In this document: positions 1-4,929 of the stretch, piece by piece | How the letters are laid out: every line of letters begins with the position of its first letter | Position numbering within the stretch: the stretch's first letter is position 1 | NCBI GenBank assembly: GCA_035542975.1 | Contig: DATKKK010000018.1 | Location: 1-14,287 of the forward strand | DNA length: 14,287 bases | Direction of reading: 5' to 3' | Origin: DATKKK01 sp035542975 | Lineage (GTDB): Archaea; Thermoproteota; Bathyarchaeia; Bathyarchaeales; Bathycorpusculaceae | Notes under the pieces: generated by a model | Seen by the model: the letters and a program-made list of their open reading frames with translations, nothing else | Told to the model about the DNA's origin: nothing | The model's database searches: none | Program-made: the position numbers and the translations under genes

Positions 1-30
1 TGACGTTCTGCTAGACAATCCTTTCTGCGG

Positions 31-132
31 TCAAAAGAGTGGAAAACAACACTCGCCGCAAACACAGTAGAAGAATAAACAATTACGCATACGTGACCAG
101 TTTTGAATACTATTCCAGATAGTTTTCTCCAT
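31..132 (-). CDS. Candidate Cys-rich 33-aa peptide downstream of a radical SAM gene
   Basis: This short ATG-to-TGA reading frame of 33 codons lies on the same strand as the radical SAM gene and begins 42 nt after that gene's stop. The N-terminal half is polar and amphipathic (MEKTIWNSIQNWSRMR). The C-terminal half carries five cysteines at residues 18, 23, 25, 28 and 29, ending in a hydrophobic tail. A leader-plus-Cys-core layout beside a SPASM radical SAM enzyme is what a ribosomally made, radical-SAM-modified peptide precursor would look like. No Shine-Dalgarno sequence is visible. A weak AT-rich element (CTATTTTC) lies about 12-20 nt upstream of the ATG. A frame of this size can arise by chance, so the call is tentative. 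Confidence 0.2.
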   Translation of the reverse strand: MEKTIWNSIQNWSRMRNCLFFYCVCGECCFPLF

Positions 133-174
133 TTCAGGAAACGAAAATAGCAGAGCCAATGGATTGCAAAGAAC

Positions 175-1296
175 TTAGGGTATTATTTCGCATCCGTTAT
201 ACTTCAAATAGTCAAAATCTGACGAACTGATTTTGCCTTGGCTGATCAATCGCCTCACTCTGGACTCTTCGCCTTTAAGCGTATTTATCAGATTCTTCAC
301 CGTGTCGCATACAAGAGCATACTGCCCATCGTCCCACAGTTTGGTGATGTTCGCGTACAGGCATCGTCCACCGCACTCATTAAGAGTGGAGCATTTTGCA
401 CATTGGTCAGAAACAAAAATCTTCCTCAATTTTAGTGGATGTGCCGTTTTTATATGGCCTACGTAGAAATCTTTCATGCCGCCCATGATAGGACACGGCA
501 TAATGTTTCCATCTGTTAAAATGCTGTAATTTATCCAACCAGAACCACAGCGCAGGAGGCTTTTTTCATCATACAACAATGAATGCATAACCGCCAAGAA
601 AGGATAGAGCCGCAAAACCTTCCCTGAGCTTTCCATGTTATCAACCCAGTATTCAGCCAGCCTTTTCACGCCAGGATTATAGCTCTCTTTCACCCATTTT
701 TCGAACAGTCTCTGTGCGAAGTCGTTTTTCCAGAAGCCTGCGTCCAGTTGCCAGTGAACCGAAGAAAACGGGAATTCTTCATTCTCCAGTAGCCATGTGA
801 CTTGTTTGTAGATGTCTGTATCTTCGGTTACAGTCATTCGTGCGATTATCTCGCCCTTGAACCCGTCGTTGACGATTTTCTTGAGGTTTTCCACCACTCT
901 TCGGTAGACTCCCGTGCCACGGTTATGATCTGTTAGTTTTTCGTTTCCATCAACCGACACCAGAATCGTGTGCAGACGATTGACGTATTCTGCCCCCAGT
1001 TTGTCCAAGAATAAACCGTTGGTTTGAATGAGAAATCGCTTCGCTGGTACTTGGTCAATGATTTGTCGAATCTTGTCTGTGCAGAGTGTGGGTTCTCCGC
1101 CGTAAAAGGTTAAAATGCACTCGGGGTCTTTCTTGCAGAAGTCTCTCAACCACTCGATTGGATAACTTAGGTCTTTTGGCAGGGAATAGTCGATTTCGAA
1201 GTCTCCAAAGTCTGTTCCTATGTCGTCGCATGATTTTCCGTAGCAGTATTTACACTGCAGATTGCATTGTGTCGTCAGTATCAGATGGAAGTACAT
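175..1296 (-). CDS. SPASM-domain radical SAM protein, putative peptide-modifying enzyme
   Basis: The 373-residue protein opens with a radical SAM core. The [4Fe-4S] motif CxxxCxxC is at C11, C15 and C18, and the GGEP motif is at residues 66-69. The C-terminal part matches the SPASM pattern closely: C250-x12-G-x4-C268, then C299-x2-C302-x5-C308-x3-C312, then a lone C330. That gives ligands for auxiliary iron-sulfur clusters. SPASM enzymes usually modify ribosomal peptides or protein side chains, with S-adenosylmethionine as radical source. The start (HLILTTQCNLQCKYCYG) resembles a group of archaeal putative peptide-modifying enzymes that I recall as the AF0577-type family; I could not test that. 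The ATG is preceded by AGAGGA (about 9 nt away). The gene is divergent from the winged-helix gene at 1462. The substrate is unknown; the only nearby candidate is the Cys-rich ORF at 31-132. Confidence 0.87.
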   Translation of the reverse strand: MYFHLILTTQCNLQCKYCYGKSCDDIGTDFGDFEIDYSLPKDLSYPIEWLRDFCKKDPECILTFYGGEPTLCTDKIRQIIDQVPAKRFLIQTNGLFLDKLGAEYVNRLHTILVSVDGNEKLTDHNRGTGVYRRVVENLKKIVNDGFKGEIIARMTVTEDTDIYKQVTWLLENEEFPFSSVHWQLDAGFWKNDFAQRLFEKWVKESYNPGVKRLAEYWVDNMESSGKVLRLYPFLAVMHSLLYDEKSLLRCGSGWINYSILTDGNIMPCPIMGGMKDFYVGHIKTAHPLKLRKIFVSDQCAKCSTLNECGGRCLYANITKLWDDGQYALVCDTVKNLINTLKGEESRVRRLISQGKISSSDFDYLKYNGCEIIP

Positions 1297-1386
1297 AGCG
1301 TTGTTCCTCTGAGCGTTCGCGCAACGATTTGCATCTTTTCACAGGACTCGAGCCTTGATAAAGTTGTTTGTCTCATGTTAGAAATT

Positions 1387-1394
1387 CTTAAATA
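1387..1394 (+). promoter_or_regulatory. TATA box (CTTAAATA) with BRE-like GAAATT, for the 1462 regulator
   Basis: CTTAAATA is preceded by an A-rich GAAATT that fits an archaeal BRE, so I orient it to the plus strand. The expected transcription start is near 1413-1417, giving a leader of roughly 45-50 nt before the TTG at 1462. The same 11-mer TTCTTAAATAC recurs at 2116-2126. Confidence 0.5.
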
Positions 1395-1401
1395 CGGAAA
1401 A

Positions 1402-1425
1402 AGCGGTGAAGGTAAGTTTACCGCT
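1402..1425. promoter_or_regulatory. Nested inverted repeat at the predicted transcription start; operator candidate
   Basis: AGCGGT (1402-1407) and ACCGCT (1420-1425) are perfect inverted arms 12 nt apart. Between and overlapping them lies a second dyad, GGTAA-GT-TTACC (1411-1422). GAAGG is also directly repeated at 1408-1412 and 1426-1430. The dyad is centred about 23 bp after the TATA box, on the predicted start site, where a bound repressor would block transcription. It could instead be a leader RNA hairpin. Confidence 0.4.
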
Positions 1426-1461
1426 GAAGGATAGTTCGTTCATAAAGTAGAGTGTTCTCTG

Positions 1462-1746
1462 TTGGTACAAGCAGAAAAACATGCTGAATTTGCTGTTAGA
1501 GGCCGCGTTGACATAATAGCCGATATTCTCTATCAGGCAGAGCATGGAACTAAGAAAACTAGAATCATGTACACGTGCAACCTCAGCTTTAGGCAGCTTA
1601 GGGTGTACCTCGATTTTCTTATGAAAAAGGGTTTTCTTACTATCTTAAATTCTGAGTGGGAGAAGGCTCGGGTTTTTAGAACAACCAAGAAAGGCTTGGC
1701 TTTCCTGAGAGCTTATCAGGCTCTTCAGGCGGTTATCTCTTCATAG
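1462..1746 (+). CDS. Archaeal winged-helix regulator, HTH_45 type
   Basis: This 94-residue protein is essentially a single winged-helix DNA-binding domain. It has the pattern typical of small archaeal regulators of the HTH_45 (PF14947) kind: RVDIIADILYQAEHGTKKT around residues 15-33, IMYTCNLSFRQLRVYLDFL as helix-turn-helix, then a short wing (VFRTTKKGLAFL). No ligand or effector domain is present. The start is TTG with no strong ribosome site; the conserved domain begins only around residue 14, so the true start could lie slightly further in. The 3' end overlaps the convergent gene at 1725-1976 by 22 bp. Its own promoter carries a dyad, so autoregulation is likely. The target genes are unknown; the divergent radical SAM gene is a natural candidate. 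Confidence 0.8.
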   Translation: MVQAEKHAEFAVRGRVDIIADILYQAEHGTKKTRIMYTCNLSFRQLRVYLDFLMKKGFLTILNSEWEKARVFRTTKKGLAFLRAYQALQAVISS

Positions 1747-1976
1747 GAAGACGTTGGATCTGTTTCGTTTAGTTTTTGGAGGAATTGTTTTGTTAGGTTG
1801 CTGAGTTTTATGTTTCCGTTTTTGTCTATGTCGATGAACTGGAATTTTTCAAGAAATGCGATGATTAGTCTTACTTTTCGTTCTTCCATTGCTGCTTTTT
1901 CTGTTATCTCTTTAGGTGTATGATATCTTCCGTTTTTGAGAGCATCAAGGATTCTGTCGGTGGCTTGTTTGTCCAT
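1725..1976 (-). CDS. Small winged-helix-like DNA-binding protein
   Basis: This 83-residue protein has predicted helices and a short wing: DRILDALKNGRYHTPKEI, then KAAMEERKVRLIIAFLEKF as a possible recognition helix, then FIDIDKNGNIKLSNLTKQFL as a beta-hairpin wing. This is the usual order of an archaeal winged-helix domain, although I do not recognise a named family. The ATG has no Shine-Dalgarno sequence, which fits a short-leadered transcript from the AT-rich element at 2014-2021. The gene ends inside the 3' end of the convergent regulator (22 bp overlap). Upstream, towards 2118, lies a cluster of TCTAGA sites that may be its operator. Confidence 0.65.
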   Translation of the reverse strand: MDKQATDRILDALKNGRYHTPKEITEKAAMEERKVRLIIAFLEKFQFIDIDKNGNIKLSNLTKQFLQKLNETDPTSSYEEITA

Positions 1977-2013
1977 GACTGTGTCATCTGTTGTAGGTTT
2001 TCAGAAAAATGCA

Positions 2014-2021
2014 GATAAATG
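2014..2021 (-). promoter_or_regulatory. Possible TATA box for the 1725-1976 gene
   Basis: Read on the minus strand the region gives AAACCATTTATCTGC, an AT-rich core preceded by an A-rich stretch, about 38-45 nt upstream of the ATG. The predicted leader would be short (about 10-20 nt), consistent with the absence of a ribosome site. It is a weak match. Confidence 0.3.
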
Positions 2022-2058
2022 GTTTGTGAGCTTTCATTTCATACGATTGCGCGGGTTC

Positions 2059-2100
2059 TTCTAGAACTTATAGAGCTATGCTCTAGAAAATGAGTCTAGA
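2059..2100. promoter_or_regulatory. Cluster of three TCTAGA sites with a hairpin; operator candidate
   Basis: TCTAGA occurs at 2060-2065 (within the 8-bp palindrome TTCTAGAA), 2082-2087 and 2095-2100. The first two are spaced 22 bp apart, about two helical turns. TAGAGC-TAT-GCTCTA (2071-2085) is a perfect 6-bp hairpin overlapping the middle copy. The cluster sits between a minus-strand promoter candidate (2014-2021) and the plus-strand TATA box (2118-2125), where a shared operator for divergent promoters would be expected. Confidence 0.4.
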
Positions 2101-2117
2101 TTAGCCTTACTTGTGTT

Positions 2118-2125
2118 CTTAAATA
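2118..2125 (+). promoter_or_regulatory. TATA box (CTTAAATA) for the plus-strand gene cluster
   Basis: CTTAAATA lies inside TTCTTAAATAC, identical over 11 bases to the promoter element at 1385-1395. The predicted transcription start is near 2141-2147, which leaves a structured leader of about 120 nt before the GTG at 2269. This is the most obvious promoter for the run of same-strand genes beginning at 2269. Confidence 0.5.
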
Positions 2126-2153
2126 CTCACGCGTATGTTCTTTAGGAGGCGAA

Positions 2154-2168
2154 GCCGGCAATGCTGGC
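2154..2168 (+). promoter_or_regulatory. RNA hairpin enclosing an ATG in the leader
   Basis: GCCGGC (2154-2159), loop AAT, GCTGGC (2163-2168) forms a 6-bp stem with one G-U pair and a 3-nt loop. The first two bases of the ATG at 2161 are in the loop and the third is in the stem. The AGGAGG at 2144-2149 lies just before it. This could modulate ribosome access to the small ORF. A 3-nt loop is tight but possible. Confidence 0.35.
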
Positions 2169-2226
2169 ACTAGCCACGATTAGTAGGGTAAATCTGAAGC
2201 AAATGCGTGAAGGGTTTAGAGTCTAA
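2161..2226 (+). CDS. Candidate 21-aa leader peptide
   Basis: ATG-to-TAA reading frame of 21 residues starting MLALATISR, basic towards the C terminus. It follows a strong ribosome site AGGAGG (2144-2149), with an 11-nt spacer that is slightly long. It lies after the TATA box at 2118 and ends 42 nt before the GTG of the next gene. It could be a leader peptide or a small protein, or the AGGAGG may be fortuitous. If transcription starts near 2146 the ribosome site would sit at the very 5' end of the RNA, which weakens the case. Confidence 0.25.
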   Translation: MLALATISRVNLKQMREGFRV

Positions 2227-2253
2227 GCGTTGATTCATATCCGCTCCTACCAT

Positions 2254-2260
2254 GGAGGGA
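2254..2260 (+). promoter_or_regulatory. Ribosome binding site GGAGGGA that decides the 2269 start
   Basis: GGAGGGA lies 8 nt before the GTG at 2269. The frame could also be opened at the TTG at 2230, but this site is inside that extension and no comparable site precedes 2230, so 2269 is the better start. Confidence 0.6.
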
Positions 2261-2268
2261 TTCGTATA

Positions 2269-2664
2269 GTGGAGACCACTGAATATAAAGAGCGAAAAGA
2301 ATTCATCGAAGAGTTGAAGCGTCAGTGGAAACTCCTATGGATAGAGCGGATTGACGATGAAGTTAGAGCTGAAGGCATTGCGAACAAGGATTTTTCGTTG
2401 TTGTTCGTCGATCGTGGAACGGTCATCATGGCTACCAGGGACTACAAGCCCTTGGATTTCAAGCAGATCCTGCAAGAGCACAAAATGGTGCAAGTAGAGA
2501 GTATGGTCTCTCCCAATCCTACTGTGGGTGGTTGGGGCAAATTTGCGAGGGAAGCGTATGGAAAAAAGCCGGGAAATATGCGGGAAAGGTCTTTCATAAA
2601 GCCCGTGTGTTTGAGTGGGCAGCCTAAGAAAGGCGGCAGAGGCTGGCTTCACACGAGATTGTGA
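2269..2664 (+). CDS. Hypothetical protein, no recognised family
   Basis: The GTG start is chosen for the GGAGGGA site 8 nt upstream and gives 131 residues; a TTG at 2230 would add 13. The N-terminal part is charged and helical (EYKERKEFIEELKRQWKLLW). The middle alternates strand-like stretches (DFSLLFVDRGTVIMATRDY). The C-terminal third is basic and glycine-rich (GGWGKFAREAYGKKPG, KKGGRGWLHTRL), which could contact nucleic acid or an acidic partner. There is no signal peptide or membrane segment. It is the first gene after the 2118 promoter and is followed 50 nt later by a winged-helix regulator. I do not assign a function. Confidence 0.6.
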   Translation: METTEYKERKEFIEELKRQWKLLWIERIDDEVRAEGIANKDFSLLFVDRGTVIMATRDYKPLDFKQILQEHKMVQVESMVSPNPTVGGWGKFAREAYGKKPGNMRERSFIKPVCLSGQPKKGGRGWLHTRL

Positions 2665-2714
2665 GTTTTCCATTCATGTTTTGAATGATTAAAGCGTTTT
2701 CAGGTGAGGTTTTG

Positions 2715-3080
2715 TTGTCCAAGTATAGAAATCGAGTAGAGATAGTCGCAGACATCTTGAACATAGTCGAGAATGGTGCCAGAAAGACGCAGATAATGTA
2801 CAAGGGCAATCTTAGCTATAAGCTTCTAACTCGCTACCTAGGCGAGGTTATAGGCGCTGGCCTCGTTTGCGCTGGAGAAAAGACGGGTTTGTACCAGCTT
2901 ACTGAGAAAGGGAAAATGTTTTTGAAGCATTTCGAAAACTACTCCAAGAGTCGCAATGCAGTGGAGCAGAATTTGAATAATATGCAGACCTTGAAGACGA
3001 AGCTGGAGAACATGTGTACTAACAAGGAGGATCCGCACGTGAGCTCTGACAGTGAAGATGAGGAACGAAACCCTAGCTAG
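2715..3080 (+). CDS. Archaeal winged-helix regulator, HTH_45 type
   Basis: The N-terminal 80 residues form the same small winged-helix domain as the protein at 1462: SKYRNRVEIVADILNIVENG, then KTQIMYKGNLSYKLLTRYL as helix-turn-helix, then a wing (GLYQLTEKGKMFLKHF). A charged tail follows, with a short coiled-coil-like stretch (NAVEQNLNNMQTLKTKLENM) and an acidic end (SSDSEDEERNPS). I take TTG 2715 as start because GGTGAGG (2703-2709) precedes it and the family normally begins about there. An in-frame ATG at 2685 would add 10 residues. Its end overlaps the next gene, suggesting co-transcription with the membrane protein, which it may control. Family call is firm; target is unknown. Confidence 0.82.
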   Translation: MSKYRNRVEIVADILNIVENGARKTQIMYKGNLSYKLLTRYLGEVIGAGLVCAGEKTGLYQLTEKGKMFLKHFENYSKSRNAVEQNLNNMQTLKTKLENMCTNKEDPHVSSDSEDEERNPS

Positions 3081-3591
3081 ACGTGATTTTCTGATGTTTT
3101 TAGCCAAGCACGCCTTAGTTGTTCTTGCCTGTGTAATCATGGTCTTCGCTTTTGCGAATATTGCGGCGGCGACCACTGAAACTGAGGCGAAATCTGCCAT
3201 AAACTCGGCGCAGCAGCAACTGACATCGTGTTATCAGGCTTTTGCAGACGCCGACAAGGCTGGAGCGAGAAATGCGAATGCTACCGAGTTGATGAGGTTG
3301 CAGGATATACTCAATAATGCCAGCGTTTTTGTTTCGAAGGCTGATTTGGCTTTTCAGAGCGGTGATTATGATAATGCCCAATCTCTGGCTATTGCTTGTC
3401 AGCAGCAGTTGAACGGTTTTGTTGATGCTGCGAATAGTCTGAAGCAGTCTGCTGAACAGCACGCGTATTGGGATTTTATGGTGAACATAGTCGGGTCTTC
3501 TGTGGGCGCTGTTGCCGTCTTCGTTGGCGGCTTTGTGGTCTGGGCTTTTCTTAAGCGCAAATATGCCGGTGCTGGGAGTTCGGAGCGATGA
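3058..3591 (+). CDS. Membrane-anchored helical surface protein with twin-Arg-like signal
   Basis: The protein (177 aa from ATG 3058; a GTG at 3052 adds two residues) has an N-terminal export signal: LARRDFLMFLAKHALVVLAC followed by VIMVFAFANIAAA, with a likely cleavage or exit after IAAA. RRDFL resembles a twin-arginine motif. The middle (about residues 38-140) is helical, Ala/Gln-rich and water-soluble (SAINSAQQQLTSCYQAFADA; FQSGDYDNAQSLAIACQQQL). A single transmembrane segment (IVGSSVGAVAVFVGGFVVWAF) is followed by the basic stop KRK. The topology is therefore an external helical domain with the C terminus inside. The start lies inside the regulator gene, and the stop overlaps the next ATG (ATGA). 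No specific function is recognised. Confidence 0.72.
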   Translation: MRNETLARRDFLMFLAKHALVVLACVIMVFAFANIAAATTETEAKSAINSAQQQLTSCYQAFADADKAGARNANATELMRLQDILNNASVFVSKADLAFQSGDYDNAQSLAIACQQQLNGFVDAANSLKQSAEQHAYWDFMVNIVGSSVGAVAVFVGGFVVWAFLKRKYAGAGSSER

Positions 3592-4202
3592 GTCTCAGTG
3601 AGTATCGTGTGCTTTTCGTGACCATGGTTGCTATAGTGGCGTTGTTAGTGGCTTCGCCTGCGTTGAGTAGGGTACTCATCTATCCGCAGACGGAGTCTTT
3701 CACCGAGATTTGGCTTCTAGGTCCTAATCATATGGCTGAGAATTATCCTTACAATATCACACGCAACCAGAATTACAGTGTGTATTTGGGAATTGGGAAT
3801 CGTTTGGGGTATGCTGCGTATTATTTGGTTGAGGTGAAGTTTCGCAACAGGACTCAATCGGCGCCTTATGGTTTTGGTTCGCTTTCTAATCGCACTCCGA
3901 GTAGTTTGCCTTCGCTTTATAATATTTCTGCTTTTGTAGCGAATGAGGGAGCGTGGGAGTTCCCTTTGTCCTTCTCTTTTGATTACGGGTATAACGCGAC
4001 GGCTTTGCGGGTCACGTTTTACAATTTGACGTTGAACAACGCTGTGTTAGACATGACAGGTTATTCAACTGTTTGGAATTCGACTAACAAGGACTTTTAT
4101 GGCAATTTATTCTTTGAACTCTGGATTTATAACAGGACAATCAGTGGTTTTCAGTATCATGCACGCTTTGTAAACCTGCTACTTAACATGACTGGATATT
4201 GA
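3588..4202 (+). CDS. DUF1616-like secreted protein, rich in N-glycosylation sequons
   Basis: This 204-residue protein has an N-terminal hydrophobic segment (VLFVTMVAIVALLVASPAL) acting as signal or anchor. It is followed by a strand-rich extracellular domain. FTEIWLLGPNHMAENYPYNI and the later YLGIGNRLGYAAYYLVEVKF match the DUF1616-type pattern I know (FTElyllGp...a..yP.nl......vg i.N.e....yY.v.v). Ten N-x-S/T sequons are visible (NIT, NYS, NRT, NRT-P, NIS, NAT, NLT, NST, NRT, NMT), suggesting heavy N-glycosylation on the cell surface. No C-terminal membrane helix is present. The start overlaps the previous stop as ATGA, so it is translationally coupled to the membrane protein before it. Family call is by pattern memory only. 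Confidence 0.68.
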   Translation: MSLSEYRVLFVTMVAIVALLVASPALSRVLIYPQTESFTEIWLLGPNHMAENYPYNITRNQNYSVYLGIGNRLGYAAYYLVEVKFRNRTQSAPYGFGSLSNRTPSSLPSLYNISAFVANEGAWEFPLSFSFDYGYNATALRVTFYNLTLNNAVLDMTGYSTVWNSTNKDFYGNLFFELWIYNRTISGFQYHARFVNLLLNMTGY

Positions 4203-4229
4203 TTGTTTGTAAATGATTGTGGGTGTTTG

Positions 4230-4907
4230 ATGTTGAAAGAGAATATTGTGGTTTTTGCTCCGCATCCTGATGACGAGACGTTTGGGTGTGGTGGGACGAT
4301 GGTGAAGAAATTGCGTGAAGGATATGAAGTGTTTATTGTGGTTATGACTGATGGTAGGCATGCGTTCTTGAACATCTTGGGGGTAAGGTCTGATCCTTCG
4401 CCTATCGAGTTGAAGGCTATTAGGAAAGAGGAAGTCTTGAAAGCAGTAAAGGTACTCGGGGTTCCCAGCGAGAACTTGTTATTCTTTGACTTTGAGGATA
4501 CGACACTAGGGGAGCATGAAGCTGAAGCTGAAGAAAAAGTTTTGAAAGTGCTGGAGAAGTATTCTCCTGTGGAGGTCTATTTTCCCTGCGAAAAAGACGC
4601 CAACGTCGATCATCAGGCGGCAAATCGCATAATTAAGGGGGCAATAGAAGAACTGGGATTTTCAACATCGCAGTATAAGTATTCGATCATACAGAAATTT
4701 GCGCGTGTTGGTCCTTTCATTAGCAGGTTGCTGAATTTTTTCAGGCGTAATTTGGTTTACGTTGACGTTTCTCAATACCTTCCCTTGAAGGAAGCGGCAA
4801 TCAAGGAGTTCAAAAGTGAAATCGAGGCTCTTTCGCTTAGGCAGAAGAGGCCGATTATTGAAAACAGTAGAAGGTTCCTAAAAAACAAAGAAATGTTCTA
4901 CCGGTAA
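4230..4907 (+). CDS. PIG-L/LmbE-type zinc-dependent deacetylase
   Basis: The N-terminal motif FAPHPDDETFGCGG gives the metal and catalytic residues H12, D14 (general base) and D15. The third zinc ligand is H128 in NVDHQA. Members of this family (PF02585) remove N-acetyl groups from sugars such as GlcNAc-PI or GlcNAc-inositol. The body is a Rossmann-like fold with the usual VVMTDGR strand. I start at ATG 4230 (225 aa), nine codons after the TTG at 4203, because the family begins directly with the motif-bearing strand. There is no signal peptide, so it acts in the cytoplasm. It is followed 22 nt later, with GAGGAAGG as ribosome site, by the acyltransferase array. That suggests deacetylation followed by re-acylation of the same amine. 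Confidence 0.85.
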   Translation: MLKENIVVFAPHPDDETFGCGGTMVKKLREGYEVFIVVMTDGRHAFLNILGVRSDPSPIELKAIRKEEVLKAVKVLGVPSENLLFFDFEDTTLGEHEAEAEEKVLKVLEKYSPVEVYFPCEKDANVDHQAANRIIKGAIEELGFSTSQYKYSIIQKFARVGPFISRLLNFFRRNLVYVDVSQYLPLKEAAIKEFKSEIEALSLRQKRPIIENSRRFLKNKEMFYR

Positions 4908-4929
4908 GCAGCGAGGAAGGGTTCTTCTG

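Noticed and set aside
1..174. Terminator or end of another gene at the left edge
   Set aside because: I saw no U-rich stem-loop and no long open frame entering from the left; only the tentative Cys-rich ORF is worth noting.
233..466. Plus-strand frames antisense to the radical SAM gene, and similar frames opposite the other long genes
   Set aside because: They lie fully within strongly supported genes, lack domain motifs and ribosome sites, and read as frame shadows.
1281..1376. A 31-codon frame on the minus strand just upstream of, and overlapping, the radical SAM start
   Set aside because: It has no ribosome site and only two scattered cysteines. It also runs through the radical SAM gene's own ribosome site, so it is probably chance.
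2135..2173. A 12-codon frame (MFFRRRSRQCWH) near the 2118 promoter
   Set aside because: Its ATG would lie upstream of or at the predicted transcription start and has no ribosome site of its own.
2143..2226. Possible tRNA, C/D-box or H/ACA small RNA gene
   Set aside because: I found no cloverleaf, no T-loop GTTCRA, no convincing paired C and D boxes and no ACA end. Only one short hairpin is present, so I left it as a leader region.
2671..2687. Inverted repeat CATTCA-TGTTT-TGAATG before the second HTH_45 gene
   Set aside because: Six-base arms with a short loop are expected by chance in a window this size, and nothing else supports it as an operator.
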